A DNA stretch of 64,000 bases from Neobacillus bataviensis LMG 21833 (lineage in GTDB: Bacteria; Bacillota; Bacilli; Bacillales; Cytobacillaceae). The DNA lies in the NCBI RefSeq assembly GCF_000307875.1, contig NZ_AJLS01000132.1, positions 36,945 to 100,944 on the forward strand, given 5' to 3'. Below the pieces are notes generated by a model. It worked only from the letters and a program-made list of their open reading frames with translations, had not been told where the DNA came from and searched no databases. Positions 17,807-27,972 of this stretch are shown in pieces; within the stretch, counting starts at the first letter, position 1, and each line of letters starts with the position of its first letter. Both the position numbers and the translations under genes were made by a program.

Positions 17807-17843
17807 ATACTTAGGTAACTTAATTATTTACAAACCTAAGTAT
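17807..17843. promoter_or_regulatory. Inverted repeat upstream of the MarR gene
   Basis: ATACTTAGGT and ACCTAAGTAT form a perfect 10-bp inverted repeat with a 17-base spacer, beginning about 32 bases upstream of the MarR start. The arms could each be a half site, or two MarR dimers could bind. Autoregulation is inferred from position. Confidence 0.55.
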
Positions 17844-17882
17844 ATTCCTCTCTCTTTACATCGTCAATTTATAGATAAAGAA

Positions 17883-17908
17883 AAACACAGAAAATATTTT
17901 CTGTGTTT
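17883..17908 (-). terminator. AT-rich palindromic terminator
   Basis: A perfect 26-base palindrome (AAACACAGAAAAT with its complement) overlapping the stop codon of the minus-strand gene at 17907. Continuous A/T flanks on the 3' side suggest termination. Confidence 0.6.
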
Positions 17909-18668
17909 AATTTGCTGTATTCTCTTGCTTAACAGTTACAGTTAATATCTTCCATCGGCCATTTTCATATGTCCATGTGGATTCAATTAGTGCAATGGTG
18001 TCGGCATTAGCGACTCCAGTCACTCTCTGCAGACCCTTTAATCCCATACGTCCATCCTTTAATTGAATCGGCTTTAGGCTGCTATAGGGATTTACCGATA
18101 ATTCAGTCGGTTCATTTAGCTTCCCTTTATAGTAAAAACCAAGTTTTTTGTAATATTTCTTCCGATCCTTTAAATCAAATAAGTAGGTTTTCCCTGTTTG
18201 AACTAGCTTTATTTCTGCCTTATAGCCATTAAGGAATTTTGCGTCCATTTCAAGGGGTTCCGGAATGGTGAGGTCGGTGTGGACAAAGTTTTTTATAGAA
18301 TATAAATAATTGTTTACAATTCCACCGCTGCCCCCCGTTAATACACTCGCAAATAAATCCTTTATTCCATCATGATTTAGGTCTATAAGCTGCAGTGAGG
18401 CTTTCGATCCACTTTCTAATGGAAAGGTTATTACTTTACCGTTTGAGCCCGCGACCTCTATATAAACCTCTTTCAAATACGAATCATCATCTTGATAAGG
18501 GATCCCCTTTAAAAGGATAACTTCATCTATTTCGTCTCCTGAAAGATCCGCTTTTTCTTCTGAAATAGTAATAATTTTCGTTTTCTCTTCAATGGCATAA
18601 ACTCCCGTAATTGCCGTAATTGATAGTAGAAAAAATGAAACGATAACAAGCAGCATTTCCTTTTTCAC
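17907..18668 (-). CDS. Secreted protein with FG-GAP/VCBS-like segment
   Basis: About 253 residues. An N-terminal hydrophobic export signal (residues about 4-23) has no lipobox Cys. The middle has calcium-site-like repeats (ADLSGDEIDEVILL and IDLNHDGIKDLFASV), the pattern of FG-GAP/VCBS-type beta propeller blades. GTG 18668 is chosen because GGAGGGG lies just upstream; the ATG at 18683 overlaps that site. The position after parC matches B. subtilis ynfC, but I cannot confirm homology. It is probably attached to or outside the membrane. Function unknown. Confidence 0.65.
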   Translation of the reverse strand: MKKEMLLVIVSFFLLSITAITGVYAIEEKTKIITISEEKADLSGDEIDEVILLKGIPYQDDDSYLKEVYIEVAGSNGKVITFPLESGSKASLQLIDLNHDGIKDLFASVLTGGSGGIVNNYLYSIKNFVHTDLTIPEPLEMDAKFLNGYKAEIKLVQTGKTYLFDLKDRKKYYKKLGFYYKGKLNEPTELSVNPYSSLKPIQLKDGRMGLKGLQRVTGVANADTIALIESTWTYENGRWKILTVTVKQENTAN

Positions 18669-18734
18669 TCTTTTCCCCTCCATACTCGCTATTGTTAGTT
18701 AGTATGTCCAATTTTGGAAAAAAGATGAAGAAAA

Positions 18735-18757
18735 GACTCCCTTATTTTTAGAGAGTC
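18735..18757 (-). terminator. Terminator after parC
   Basis: On the minus strand GACTCTCT pairs with AGGGAGTC (one mismatch) and is followed by TTTTC. It lies 10 bases after the parC stop. Confidence 0.65.
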
Positions 18758-18766
18758 CCTTCAAAA

Positions 18767-21205
18767 TTATTCACTAGTGGTTTCCGGTGTTTCCACCTTC
18801 CAAACAGTATTTACTTTCCCATTTTCCCCTTCATCAAGGATGAATGAGCCATTGGAGTAACGGTCACTAAATCGGATATCGGCTACTTTTAATGTTTCTA
18901 TGAAACCTTTTTCCGTCTGAATATAAATCGTGTCTTGTTCATTTGCAATAACAAAGCCCATGATCCTGTGCGGATTTGATTTGAGTTCTCTTAGGATGAC
19001 GACACCGCGCTTGGCGCGAGTTGCCTTTTCGAATTCTTTCAATTTCATCCGCTTTACTGAGCCGCGTTGCGTGGCAATCACGATTGATTCCTTACTGTCG
19101 GAAGTAATCAGTTTCCCACCGACAACAAAATCGTTATCTTTTAGGTTTATACCTTTTACACCTGCTGCTCGAATGCCGACAATGCTAATTTCTTCCTCAT
19201 GGAACCAAAGGGCATAGCCTTGGTTTGTAATAAGGAAAATTTCTTTTGTCCCGTCAGTAAGATGAACATCAATTACTTGATCATCATCTTTAAGATTGAC
19301 TGCAACGAGGGGCTTAGAATAGCGATGTGCTTTATAGGCTTTCAGCTCTGTTTTCTTGACCATGCCGTTTTTCGTAACAAAAACGAAGAAGGCATCTGAT
19401 TCAAAATCCTTCACCGGCACCGCTTTGATAATTTCTTCATCGCGCTCAATTGGAATGATATTCGCCACATGCTGTCCTAAGTCCTTCCAGCGGATATCAG
19501 GCAGTTCATGGACAGGGCAGAATAGATAATTGCCCTTGTTGGTGAAAAGGAGCAGAACATCCTTTGTATTCATGTCGAGTTGATCTAATAGACGGTCAGA
19601 TTCCTTCATGGCGAGATCCTGACCACCTGAAGCAGCAAATGAACGCTGGCTTGTCCGCTTTACATAACCATGTTTCGTAATGGTTACAATCACGTCCTCG
19701 CTAGGAACGGTTACTTCAAGATTGATTTTTAATTCTTCAATCTCTGCTTCAATTTTTGAACGGCGTTCATCAGCAAATCGTTTTTTCACATCTTTTAATT
19801 CTTTTTTAATCACGGAGATCAGCTTTATGTCACTTGCTAAAATGCTAGTCCACTCTTCGATCTTCTTTGCTAATTCTTCTGCTTCCTGCCTTAATGCGGT
19901 GATATCCGTATTCGTTAGGCGATAAAGCTGTAAAGACACAATAGCTTCGGCCTGCAGCTCTGTAAACGCAAATTTAGCAATCAAATTGTCTTTTGCATCT
20001 CGCTTGTCCTTTGACGCGCGGATGGTGGTGATCACTTCATCGAGGATCGATAAAGCTTTCATTAAGCCTTCAACAATATGCTGACGTTCTTTCGCTTTAT
20101 TAAGTTCAAACTGAGTTCTTCGTGTCACCACTTCTTTTTGATGCTCAATATAGGCATCAAGTAATTCTCGTAGCCCCATTAACACTGGACGCTTTTTATA
20201 AATGGCGACCATGTTAAAGTTATATGTTACTTGCAAATCACTATTTTTATATAAATAATTCAAGACACCTTCTGCATCGGCATCTTTTTTTAACTCAATC
20301 ACGATTCTGAGACCGGTACGGTCGGTTTCATCGCGAACCTCAGATATTCCCTCTACTTTTCGATCCAGACGAAACTCATCCATTTTTTTGACTAGGTTTG
20401 CTTTGTTCACTTCATAAGGAATTTCCGTGATGACAATTTGCTGTTTACCGCCGCGAACCTCTTCAATGTCTGCTTTACTGCGGATAATAATTTTGCCTTT
20501 ACCAGTTTCATAGGCTTTTTTTATTCCATCTATCCCTTGAATAATCCCTCCAGTTGGGAAATCCGGCCCCTTGATAACCGTCATTAGTTTATCAATAGAA
20601 ACATCGGGCTGATCCATTCTCATGATGACACCGTCAATGACCTCGCCAAGATGGTGTGGTGGGATATCCGTTGCATAGCCAGCAGAAATCCCTGTCGAAC
20701 CATTTACTAGAAGATTAGGAAACATCGCTGGGAAAACAGTTGGTTCCTTCGAGGTATCATCAAAATTTGGAATAAATTCGACTGTGTTTTTTTCAATATC
20801 ACGTAAAAGTTCAGCGGATATGGCTGACAGCCTTGCTTCCGTATAACGCATCGCTGCAGCCGGGTCACCATCGACACTCCCGTTGTTTCCATGCATTTGC
20901 ACGAGCACGTTTCTTACTTTCCAATCCTGACTCATCCGCACCATCGCTTCGTATACGGAGGAATCACCATGTGGATGATAGTTACCGATTACGTTACCAA
21001 CCGTTTTTGCTGACTTACGAAAGCCTTTATCAAAAGTATTGCCCTCGAAATGCATCGCGTAGAGAATTCTTCGCTGTACCGGCTTTAACCCATCTCTGGC
21101 ATCAGGCAGGGCACGTTCTTGTATAATATATTTACTATATCTTCCAAACCGATCACCAATTACATCTTCTAGGGGTAAGTCACGGAATTTTTCATTTGCA
21201 CTCAT
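18767..21205 (-). CDS. parC: DNA topoisomerase IV subunit A
   Basis: Breakage-reunion subunit of topoisomerase IV, 812 residues (B. subtilis ParC is about 806). The catalytic Tyr lies in MRYTEARLS near residue 120, after the quinolone-interaction segment [11 protein letters not shown]. The C-terminal domain has the beta-pinwheel repeats with [21 protein letters not shown] and related blades, but no GyrA box, which supports ParC rather than GyrA. ParE is encoded immediately upstream with a 4-base overlap. The complex decatenates replicated chromosomes in the cytoplasm. The gene order with yneT and plsY matches B. subtilis. Confidence 0.97.
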   Translation of the reverse strand: MSANEKFRDLPLEDVIGDRFGRYSKYIIQERALPDARDGLKPVQRRILYAMHFEGNTFDKGFRKSAKTVGNVIGNYHPHGDSSVYEAMVRMSQDWKVRNVLVQMHGNNGSVDGDPAAAMRYTEARLSAISAELLRDIEKNTVEFIPNFDDTSKEPTVFPAMFPNLLVNGSTGISAGYATDIPPHHLGEVIDGVIMRMDQPDVSIDKLMTVIKGPDFPTGGIIQGIDGIKKAYETGKGKIIIRSKADIEEVRGGKQQIVITEIPYEVNKANLVKKMDEFRLDRKVEGISEVRDETDRTGLRIVIELKKDADAEGVLNYLYKNSDLQVTYNFNMVAIYKKRPVLMGLRELLDAYIEHQKEVVTRRTQFELNKAKERQHIVEGLMKALSILDEVITTIRASKDKRDAKDNLIAKFAFTELQAEAIVSLQLYRLTNTDITALRQEAEELAKKIEEWTSILASDIKLISVIKKELKDVKKRFADERRSKIEAEIEELKINLEVTVPSEDVIVTITKHGYVKRTSQRSFAASGGQDLAMKESDRLLDQLDMNTKDVLLLFTNKGNYLFCPVHELPDIRWKDLGQHVANIIPIERDEEIIKAVPVKDFESDAFFVFVTKNGMVKKTELKAYKAHRYSKPLVAVNLKDDDQVIDVHLTDGTKEIFLITNQGYALWFHEEEISIVGIRAAGVKGINLKDNDFVVGGKLITSDSKESIVIATQRGSVKRMKLKEFEKATRAKRGVVILRELKSNPHRIMGFVIANEQDTIYIQTEKGFIETLKVADIRFSDRYSNGSFILDEGENGKVNTVWKVETPETTSE

Positions 21206-23181
21206 CCTTCAGACTCCTCCTCAGCGACGGTAATATTTTCATTTTCCAAAATAGTGTCATCTTCTTCCAAACCAAATGCGACATTGCTTTCAATCCATTT
21301 ACGGCGCGGTTCCACTTTATCGCCCATAAGGGTTGTCACACGGCGTTCCGCTCGTGACGCATCATCGATTTTTACACGAATTAGCGTACGTGTTTCTGGA
21401 TCCATTGTTGTATCCCACAGCTGGTCGGCATTCATTTCACCAAGCCCTTTATAGCGCTGGATAATATAGCCTCTGCCAACCTTTTTCAATGCTCCCTGCA
21501 GATCATCATCACTCCAGGCATATTCAATAATTTCTTTCTTGCCGGTTCCTTTACTCACCTTATAAAGCGGCGGCAAGGCAATAAATACTTTTCCCGCCTC
21601 AAGGAGCGGCTTCATATAACGGTAAAAGAAGGTTAGTAATAATACTTGAATATGTGCACCATCTGTATCGGCATCAGTCATAATAACGACCTTATCGTAG
21701 TTGATGTCTTCCACATTAAAGTCAGCACCAACTCCGCCGCCGATGGCATAAATAATCGTATTGATTTCTTCATTTTTAAAAATGTCCGCAAGTTTTGCTT
21801 TTTCAGTATTAATGACTTTACCCCTTAAAGGAAGAACAGCTTGAAAACGGCGGTCACGTCCTTGTTTCGCTGACCCTCCCGCAGAATCACCCTCGACAAG
21901 GTATAATTCATTCCTTTGCGGGTTTCGAGATTGAGCCGGGGTTAGTTTACCGGATAAAACGGCCTCACCGCGCTTACGTTTCTTTCCGCTACGCGCATCT
22001 TCACGTGCTTTTCTTGCAGCTTCGCGGGCTTGGTAAGCCTTAATCGACTTTTTAATCAAAAGTGAGCTTATATCAGGGTTTTCCTCAAGAAAATAGGATA
22101 AATGCTCTGAGACAACCGCATCAACGGCGGATCTTGCTTCACTTGTTCCCAGTTTCCCCTTCGTTTGTCCTTCAAATTGAAGGAGTTCTTCAGGGATTCT
22201 TACGGAAATAATCGCTGATAACCCTTCTCTAATATCCGTCCCATCAAGGTTCTTATCTTTTTCTTTTAATAATGAAATCTTGCGGGCATAGTCGTTGAAT
22301 ACTCTTGTTAACGCTGTTTTCGAACCGGCTTCGTGTGTACCGCCATCCCGTGTCCGTACATTGTTAACAAACGAAAGCATATTTTCTGAATAGCCATCAT
22401 TGAATTGAAATGCAAAATCTACTTCAATGCCATGATTTGCCCCTTCAAAGCTGACAACGGGATGGAGGACATCCTTCTCTTCGTTTAAATATTCAACAAA
22501 GGCCTCGATCCCATTTTCATAATGAAACACTTCATGAAGGTCATTGCGGTCATCATGGATTTCAATCTTTAACCCTTTCAGTAAAAAGGCTGATTCTCTT
22601 AACCTCTCACATAAGGTTTCGAAGTTATAGGTGGTTGTCGAAAAAATAGAGGGATCAGGCTTAAAATGAATCGTCGTCCCCGATTGATTGGTTTTACCGA
22701 TTTTTTCGAGTGTTGTGGCCGGCTTACCGCCATTCTCAAACCGTTGTTCATAAACGAAACCATCCCGCTTAATCGTGACGGTTAACCATTCTGATAATGC
22801 ATTGACGACAGATGCCCCAACACCGTGCAGTCCGCCGCTTGTCTTATAGCCGCCCTGACCGAATTTCCCGCCGGCATGGAGAACCGTTAAAATGACTTCC
22901 GGTGTGGGTTTCCCCATTTTATGCATGCCTGTAGGCATTCCGCGTCCTTTATCCATAACGCTGATTGAATTGTCTTTGTGTATTTTTACGATGATTTGAT
23001 CACCAAAGCCGCCAAGCGCCTCATCAACTGAATTGTCCACAATCTCATAGACGAGGTGATGGAGTCCGCGTGAATCAGTGCTGCCAATGTACATACCTGG
23101 ACGTTTTCGAACCGCCTCAAGACCTTCTAGTACCTGTATGGCATCATCATTATAATCAAAAGCTTGCTGATTTCTTGCCAC
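21202..23181 (-). CDS. parE: DNA topoisomerase IV subunit B
   Basis: ATPase subunit of topoisomerase IV, 659 residues. GHKL ATP site: [10 protein letters not shown] and DKGRGMPTG, with [20 protein letters not shown] domain: [18 protein letters not shown] and [10 protein letters not shown]. The start is GTG at 23181, behind AAAGGGGT at good spacing. It overlaps parC by 4 bases and forms an operon with it. The 280 bases upstream hold only promoter-like AT-rich sequence. Quinolone and coumarin targets of the family lie in this pair; I see no obvious resistance change but cannot judge without alignment. Confidence 0.97.
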   Translation of the reverse strand: MARNQQAFDYNDDAIQVLEGLEAVRKRPGMYIGSTDSRGLHHLVYEIVDNSVDEALGGFGDQIIVKIHKDNSISVMDKGRGMPTGMHKMGKPTPEVILTVLHAGGKFGQGGYKTSGGLHGVGASVVNALSEWLTVTIKRDGFVYEQRFENGGKPATTLEKIGKTNQSGTTIHFKPDPSIFSTTTYNFETLCERLRESAFLLKGLKIEIHDDRNDLHEVFHYENGIEAFVEYLNEEKDVLHPVVSFEGANHGIEVDFAFQFNDGYSENMLSFVNNVRTRDGGTHEAGSKTALTRVFNDYARKISLLKEKDKNLDGTDIREGLSAIISVRIPEELLQFEGQTKGKLGTSEARSAVDAVVSEHLSYFLEENPDISSLLIKKSIKAYQAREAARKAREDARSGKKRKRGEAVLSGKLTPAQSRNPQRNELYLVEGDSAGGSAKQGRDRRFQAVLPLRGKVINTEKAKLADIFKNEEINTIIYAIGGGVGADFNVEDINYDKVVIMTDADTDGAHIQVLLLTFFYRYMKPLLEAGKVFIALPPLYKVSKGTGKKEIIEYAWSDDDLQGALKKVGRGYIIQRYKGLGEMNADQLWDTTMDPETRTLIRVKIDDASRAERRVTTLMGDKVEPRRKWIESNVAFGLEEDDTILENENITVAEEESEG

Positions 23182-23410
23182 GAAAATACCCCTTTCATAC
23201 CTTACAAAAAAACTAAACTGATAAGGTGAAACTTCAATCTTTATCTATATAATTAAATTAAATAGAACTAATGTTTGCCACTTTGATTTTAACACATATG
23301 CTCGTGGCGTCTAGACTAATTGTAGCGATTTATTTCGATTTGGCAAATAAGTATTTTTAAATAACCCCATATTGCTATCGATTTTTGACACAATTTAGGG
23401 AGAAAAAAGG

Positions 23411-23440
23411 AAAAAACTGCCGATGATCAGCAGTTTTTTT
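23411..23440 (-). terminator. Terminator after yneT
   Basis: AAAAAACTGC and GCAGTTTTTT form a perfect 10-bp stem with a 9-nt loop, 22 bases downstream of the yneT stop. Confidence 0.88.
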
Positions 23441-23461
23441 GAAAGAAAAAGCCATCTTTTA

Positions 23462-23881
23462 TTATTGAATATTTTTGGTTAATGCATGTTCCACCTTAAT
23501 ACAACGATCCATGACGATTGTATAGCCTTTTTCTTTTAAAAACTCATAGGCTTCTTCATTTGCGAGGCCGAGCTGTGCCCAAAAAACATCAGCATCGATT
23601 TCGTCAAATTCCTTTGCCACATCAAACAACTGTTCCGAGCGGCGGAATACGTTTACGATGTCAATATGGCCGTCAATGTCTTTTAAGGAGGCCACTGCCT
23701 TAACACCAAGAATCTCGCCATCAAATGTTGGATTTACCGGAATAATTTCATATCCAGCTTTTTGCATTACCTCAGAAACTTGATATGAAGTGCGATCAGG
23801 TTTATTACTTAAACCAACTACCGCAATTCTTTTTGCTTTTTTTAAAATAGCCCCAATTTCCTCTCGACTAGGATTCTCCAT
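23462..23881 (-). CDS. yneT: CoA-binding domain protein YneT
   Basis: A 139-residue single-domain Rossmann protein of the CoA-binding family. Visible: nucleotide-binding IAVVGLSNKPDRTSY (about 19-33), VNPTFDGEILGVKAVASL, and VNVFRRSEQ, the usual series in succinyl-CoA-synthetase-like CoA-binding domains. YneT in B. subtilis has the same size and the same place between plsY and parE. No catalytic His of succinyl-CoA synthetase is expected in this fold. The physiological role is not established. It has its own terminator and ribosome site. Confidence 0.88.
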   Translation of the reverse strand: MENPSREEIGAILKKAKRIAVVGLSNKPDRTSYQVSEVMQKAGYEIIPVNPTFDGEILGVKAVASLKDIDGHIDIVNVFRRSEQLFDVAKEFDEIDADVFWAQLGLANEEAYEFLKEKGYTIVMDRCIKVEHALTKNIQ

Positions 23882-23942
23882 TCATTACCACCCCTGTATA
23901 TTGTTTTCTATATTTTACCTCTTTCCAGTAAAAAAACAAAAT

Positions 23943-23966
23943 AAAAAACTCCCTGTTTGTGGGAGC
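23943..23966 (-). terminator. Terminator after the histidine kinase
   Basis: On the minus strand CTCCC pairs with GGGAG over a 7-nt loop and is followed by TTTTTTATTTT. Confidence 0.75.
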
Positions 23967-23982
23967 AATTTGTTACTATGAA

Positions 23983-24834
23983 TTAAACCGAAACGAGTTC
24001 CTGTTTAATAGCTGCCGTAGCCTTAGGGATGGACAAGCAGAATTTGGCTCCATCATTCGTATTTTCAACCGTTACAGTTCCATTCATCTTTTCGAGGATC
24101 AGCTTAGTGATATAGAGGCCGAGACCTGTTCCATTTTGCCTTGTGGTAAAGTAGGGATCAAATATTTTCTTCAGCAATACAGGCTCAATCCCACCTGCAT
24201 TATCAATAAACTCTGCTGTAACATAATCCGTTGACTCGCCTATTTTTATCGATAATTTTCGATTTCTGCTATCTTTTTGAACAAAGGCGTCACGTGCGTT
24301 TGTTAAAATATTCAGGACAACCTGGCTATATTCATTCGGGTATCCATATGCCATCTGTTGGCCCCTGTATTCAAATTCCACTTTAACCCCATGTTTTTTT
24401 AGACTCAGTGAAAAAATGGACAATGCCTCTTCGATTGAATCGCCAACGGAAAAAGGTAATCTTTCCTTATTCGGTTTATAGAATTTCCGAAAATCATTGA
24501 TCGTTCGGGACATATGATTGATCTGGAGCATACTCTCCCTAGTAAACCGGTCAATGTATTGATCGTCAATTTCGCCAAACTCCAGTGCTTCTCTCACATC
24601 ATGCATTAATAGCGATAAATTATTTAAAGGTTGTCGCCATTGGTGCCCAATACTAGCAACCATTCCTCCCATTGCAGCAAGTCTGGATTGCTCAATTAAA
24701 AGAGTATCTTTCTGTTTGTTCTTTACCACCTCTTCCTGGATTAGCTTTTCTAAATATCGATTTTGTTGTACCACTAACTCATACTTTTTTACTAATTCTA
24801 GGTAGTTCTTTTCACTTTCCGATTGCTCAATCAT
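23983..24834 (-). CDS. Soluble sensor histidine kinase
   Basis: About 283 residues without a membrane segment or recognisable sensor domain: a short coiled coil (residues about 5-50), then the transmitter. The phosphoacceptor His is in ASIGHQWRQPLNN, the HWE-free type often seen in hybrid or PAS kinases. N box NILTNARDAF, G1 DNAGGI, F box DPYFTT and G2 GTGLGLYI are intact. ATG 24834 is preferred, because GGGAG lies 9 bases upstream and the TTG start at 24843 has no room. No response regulator is adjacent, so it is an orphan kinase; sporulation phosphorelay input is one possibility. It is inserted between yneT and plsY relative to B. subtilis. Confidence 0.88.
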   Translation of the reverse strand: MIEQSESEKNYLELVKKYELVVQQNRYLEKLIQEEVVKNKQKDTLLIEQSRLAAMGGMVASIGHQWRQPLNNLSLLMHDVREALEFGEIDDQYIDRFTRESMLQINHMSRTINDFRKFYKPNKERLPFSVGDSIEEALSIFSLSLKKHGVKVEFEYRGQQMAYGYPNEYSQVVLNILTNARDAFVQKDSRNRKLSIKIGESTDYVTAEFIDNAGGIEPVLLKKIFDPYFTTRQNGTGLGLYITKLILEKMNGTVTVENTNDGAKFCLSIPKATAAIKQELVSV

Positions 24835-25058
24835 ACAGCTCAACTCCCTAAAACAGATTGGGAAAATTATAAGTCAAACCGATCATAGTCTTGTCGATAC
24901 GGCCGGTTTTTTGCTTGTTTAGTTGATTTTATCTAAATTATAGTGGCTCCATACACCGCTTTCAACGAATAAACAAATGGTTTGAAAATTCTCCATACTT
25001 TTGTAATAAAATCGACTTTAAATGTTCTTACTTTTGACGATTTATTAAAAAACAAAAA

Positions 25059-25099
25059 GGAAATAATAAAGGCTCTTTTAACGATCCTTTATTATTTCC
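25059..25099 (-). terminator. Terminator after the GH18 gene
   Basis: GGAAATAATAAAGG and its exact complement form a 14-bp stem with a 13-nt loop, immediately after the stop codon on the minus strand. A 257-base gap up to the kinase holds nothing else I recognise. Confidence 0.8.
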
Positions 25100-25100
25100 A

Positions 25101-26840
25101 TTATTTTTGTGTTACTGCATTGTCAGCAGGTAAACTCAAGGCCGTCCAGGCGGTTACGTCGCTGAAGACCCTAGACCATGTTCCAATTCCAGCAAGCTGA
25201 TATTTAGTAGCTAAATCGGCTCGTTTCTTCAAAGACAATTCATCTTCTATCCAAATTTTATATGTTGCGTTTTCGTCTGCAGAAGCATATTCTGCATAGT
25301 TTTGACCACTTTCCTCATCATACGTTGGCTGTAATCCCTTTTCAGCAAGCCATATTTTAACCTTATCCATAGATAAAGCCTGTGCAGTTACCTCAGTGGT
25401 GCCATCTGCATTGGTTTGTTCCTTCCAAAGTCTTGCATACAACGGGACACCAAGGATTAATTTCTCATTTGGTACCTCTTTCAGCAAGTTTTCAAGGTTT
25501 CTTTGAACCCATGGCAAACTTGCCACACTTCCTGCACCCGACGCGGCACCTGTATGTTCATCATACGCCATTACAATTAGGTAATCGGTGATTTGGGCAA
25601 GCTTTTTACGTTCGTAGAATGAAGACCAGTTATTGTTATTACCAGCTGAAAATGTAATATCCATTGAAACTATTAAACCAGCTTCATGCATGTACGGGGC
25701 TGCCTCTCTCATGAATTGAGTAACAAGCGGCCCATCTGCCTGATTTACGTTTTCAATATCAAAATTAATTCCTTGCAGCTGATACATCTGACTGAAATGG
25801 AGCAATTGCCGGATGATCGCTTGCCGAGTTTCAAAATCCTTCATGGCATCATGCGTTAGCTCTGGGTCGAATGAGTTTGAGAACAAGCCCCATACTTGAT
25901 ATCCTTTTGTGTGTGCCCACTTGCTGTATTCAAGGGAAGCTAAATTTTTTATGGATCCGTCACCAGCAGCAAGGGAGAACCATGTGGGAGAAACGACATT
26001 CACACCTGCCATGTCTGGGATTTTAGAAGCATCAGGATTTTTAGTATAAACAGCCTCCCAGGTCAACTGCACCGGGCCATTGATCTTGGGCATTGAAAAG
26101 GGCTTACTTTGCCGTTTAATCTCGATATTTACTGTTTCTTTCGAATAAATATAATCCTTTTTTAAATAACCGCTGATCCCATTCGCTTTTCTGACAAGAT
26201 AAAAATTGTCCTTTTCGCCTTCTATGGTAAGGGATTCGTTCTTTGCTATTTCTGCTACATATGGTGAGCGTAATGAAGGTTCAGTACGCAGTCTAAGTTT
26301 TTCTTTCGTAATATCCTTATCTGCCAATCTTCCATTTTTGTATTTCTCCCCATCCTGTTGAATCCAAATGGCCTCAGTTTCAGACAACTTTTTATATTGA
26401 ATCGGGTAAAAGGGAATGATCGCATCTAGGGCAACAAATGTTTCACCCTCCCTGGTAATAGCAGGTGAGAGTTGTAAACGAACCTCCTTTTGATTGACAA
26501 AATAGGTTAGAGAATCGGTCGGCAATTGTACCACTTTATCTCTGGTTGTAAGGATGACCGAGTTTGATTTTTCATCATACATAATGGTGCTGTCGATGTT
26601 ATTTTTCAAAAATGAAAGAGGGACAAACCAGGTGTTTTCTTCAAGTAAAGCATTTCCCCGCTGCTTCCCATGGTACAAGATAGGATGTTCACCTTGAAAA
26701 TACGTTTTTTGATCCGTTGAGGCAAAGGGGTATAAGAATAGAAAAATGGAAGTGAAAATGAGCAGGAATGCGCAAATTAACCCTCCAATTATCCATTTCA
26801 TAGATAGGTTTTTAGTGTGATGATATTCAATACGCGCCAT
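25101..26840 (-). CDS. Membrane-anchored glycoside hydrolase family 18 protein with SH3 domain
   Basis: A 579-residue exported protein. Residues about 14-38 form one transmembrane helix. An amidase/copper-amine-oxidase N-like beta domain follows (about 50-150), then a bacterial SH3 segment (about 178-240, LRLRTEPSLRSPYV) and a GH18 barrel (about 250-570). The GH18 active-site strand reads QGINFDIENVN, so the catalytic Glu of the DxxDxDxE motif is present although the motif is shortened, as in spore-cortex N-acetylglucosaminidases (SleL/YaaH). The product is probably peptidoglycan-active at the cell or spore surface. GGAGG precedes the ATG by 10 bases. It is absent from this position in B. subtilis. 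Confidence 0.88.
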   Translation of the reverse strand: MARIEYHHTKNLSMKWIIGGLICAFLLIFTSIFLFLYPFASTDQKTYFQGEHPILYHGKQRGNALLEENTWFVPLSFLKNNIDSTIMYDEKSNSVILTTRDKVVQLPTDSLTYFVNQKEVRLQLSPAITREGETFVALDAIIPFYPIQYKKLSETEAIWIQQDGEKYKNGRLADKDITKEKLRLRTEPSLRSPYVAEIAKNESLTIEGEKDNFYLVRKANGISGYLKKDYIYSKETVNIEIKRQSKPFSMPKINGPVQLTWEAVYTKNPDASKIPDMAGVNVVSPTWFSLAAGDGSIKNLASLEYSKWAHTKGYQVWGLFSNSFDPELTHDAMKDFETRQAIIRQLLHFSQMYQLQGINFDIENVNQADGPLVTQFMREAAPYMHEAGLIVSMDITFSAGNNNNWSSFYERKKLAQITDYLIVMAYDEHTGAASGAGSVASLPWVQRNLENLLKEVPNEKLILGVPLYARLWKEQTNADGTTEVTAQALSMDKVKIWLAEKGLQPTYDEESGQNYAEYASADENATYKIWIEDELSLKKRADLATKYQLAGIGTWSRVFSDVTAWTALSLPADNAVTQK

Positions 26841-27011
26841 GTTTCAAAGTCCTCCTTACTTCTATCCTAAGGTATCTTTTGGGAAATGAGAAGGTATTTT
26901 TCCAAACTAAAATGTTTAATCTTTTAAGTTATTGATGAAAGCAATAGTGTTTTTTCGTAATTACATGGTAAAATAGAAGGACTCGAACTTTTACTGAAGG
27001 AGAAATTGTTT

Positions 27012-27611
27012 ATGGTTCAAATTATTTTAATTTTGATCCTTGCTTATTTGCTTGGTTCGATTCCGTCCGGTTTAATTATCGGAAAGGTTTTTTACAAAAC
27101 GGATATTCGTGAGCACGGAAGCGGAAATTTAGGCGGTACTAATACCTTTCGCACGCTTGGAGTGAAGGCTGGTTTGGTTGTTACGCTTGCTGATATCCTA
27201 AAAGGAACATTAGCAGCATCCTTACCTGTTCTCTTTTCGATTGATATAAATCCATTATTGGCCGGTGTGTTTGCAGTCGTTGGTCATACCTATCCTATTT
27301 TTGCCGGATTCCGTGGCGGAAAGGCCGTTGCCACTTCTGGCGGTGTCTTATTATTCTGTGCTCCCTATTTGTTTGTAACCGTCTTGGTGGCTTTCTTTAT
27401 AAGCTTGTACATAACAAAATATGTTTCCTTATCATCGATGATTGCCGGAATCACAGCTATATTATTTGCTGTCATAGAAGGGTTTGTGCAAAAATGGGAC
27501 ATCCCCTTGTTGATCGTCGTGTTTTTACTTGTATCCTTTGTCATTTACAGGCATCGGGCAAATATTAAAAGAATCATGAATAAAACAGAGCCGAAAATAA
27601 AATGGCTATAA
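27012..27611 (+). CDS. plsY: Glycerol-3-phosphate acyltransferase PlsY
   Basis: An integral membrane enzyme (about 199 residues) that transfers acyl groups from acyl-phosphate to glycerol 3-phosphate, the first committed step of phospholipid synthesis. The three PlsY motifs are visible: GSIPSG and [29 protein letters not shown] (usual form KGGKGVAT), and the last-helix region RHRANIKRI. Five or more hydrophobic helices are present. ATG 27012 is chosen because AAGGAG lies 9 bases upstream; the TTG at 27006 is too close. The position next to parE/parC and yneT matches B. subtilis yneS. A strong terminator follows. Confidence 0.95.
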   Translation: MVQIILILILAYLLGSIPSGLIIGKVFYKTDIREHGSGNLGGTNTFRTLGVKAGLVVTLADILKGTLAASLPVLFSIDINPLLAGVFAVVGHTYPIFAGFRGGKAVATSGGVLLFCAPYLFVTVLVAFFISLYITKYVSLSSMIAGITAILFAVIEGFVQKWDIPLLIVVFLLVSFVIYRHRANIKRIMNKTEPKIKWL

Positions 27612-27650
27612 TGGAACCGAAACTGGGTTCTTTTATAGCCTTTTTTTTTT
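27604..27650 (+). terminator. Terminator after plsY
   Basis: A two-part stem (GGCTATA/TATAGCC enclosing GAACC/GGTTC) followed by ten T. It overlaps the end of plsY. Confidence 0.9.
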
Positions 27651-27740
27651 CATAAAAAATTCAGAATCCCTTCGGTCATTCATCTATAACTTCTGTAGTA
27701 TATAAGTATGGATGGAAACTTCAAGAGTGGAGGTATTTTG

Positions 27741-27914
27741 ATGCAAAAGGTGAAACAGGATCTTATTTTTTCAACCGTTGTTTCGAATAACTCAGATGTA
27801 AATGAATTTATTGTTGAGTTTACCAGTAACGGAGAAACAACGGACAGTAATCCAATAAAGATAACAAATAATTTCGAGGAATTAATTAAATTTTTATCGG
27901 AGTTGGAAGAATAA
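27741..27914 (+). CDS. Small hypothetical protein, 57 residues
   Basis: The frame starts MQKVKQDLIFSTV and is acidic at the C-terminus (LIKFLSELEE). GTGGAGG lies 7 bases before the ATG at 27741, which decides this start over the upstream ATG at 27708. No membrane segment and no known motif. The stop is followed by a terminator shared with the convergent HesB-like gene. Function unknown. Confidence 0.6.
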   Translation: MQKVKQDLIFSTVVSNNSDVNEFIVEFTSNGETTDSNPIKITNNFEELIKFLSELEE

Positions 27915-27937
27915 AAAGTGTCCCAGGAAGACAGCAA

Positions 27938-27969
27938 AAAGGAGCACCCTTTAAAGAGGAGGCTCCTTT
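27938..27969. terminator. Shared terminator between the small gene and the HesB-like gene
   Basis: AAAGGAGC pairs with GCTCCTTT across 16 bases. T-rich flanks on the minus-strand side (CTCCTTTTTGC) make it a good end for the HesB-like transcript. Confidence 0.7.
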
Positions 27970-27972
27970 AAT

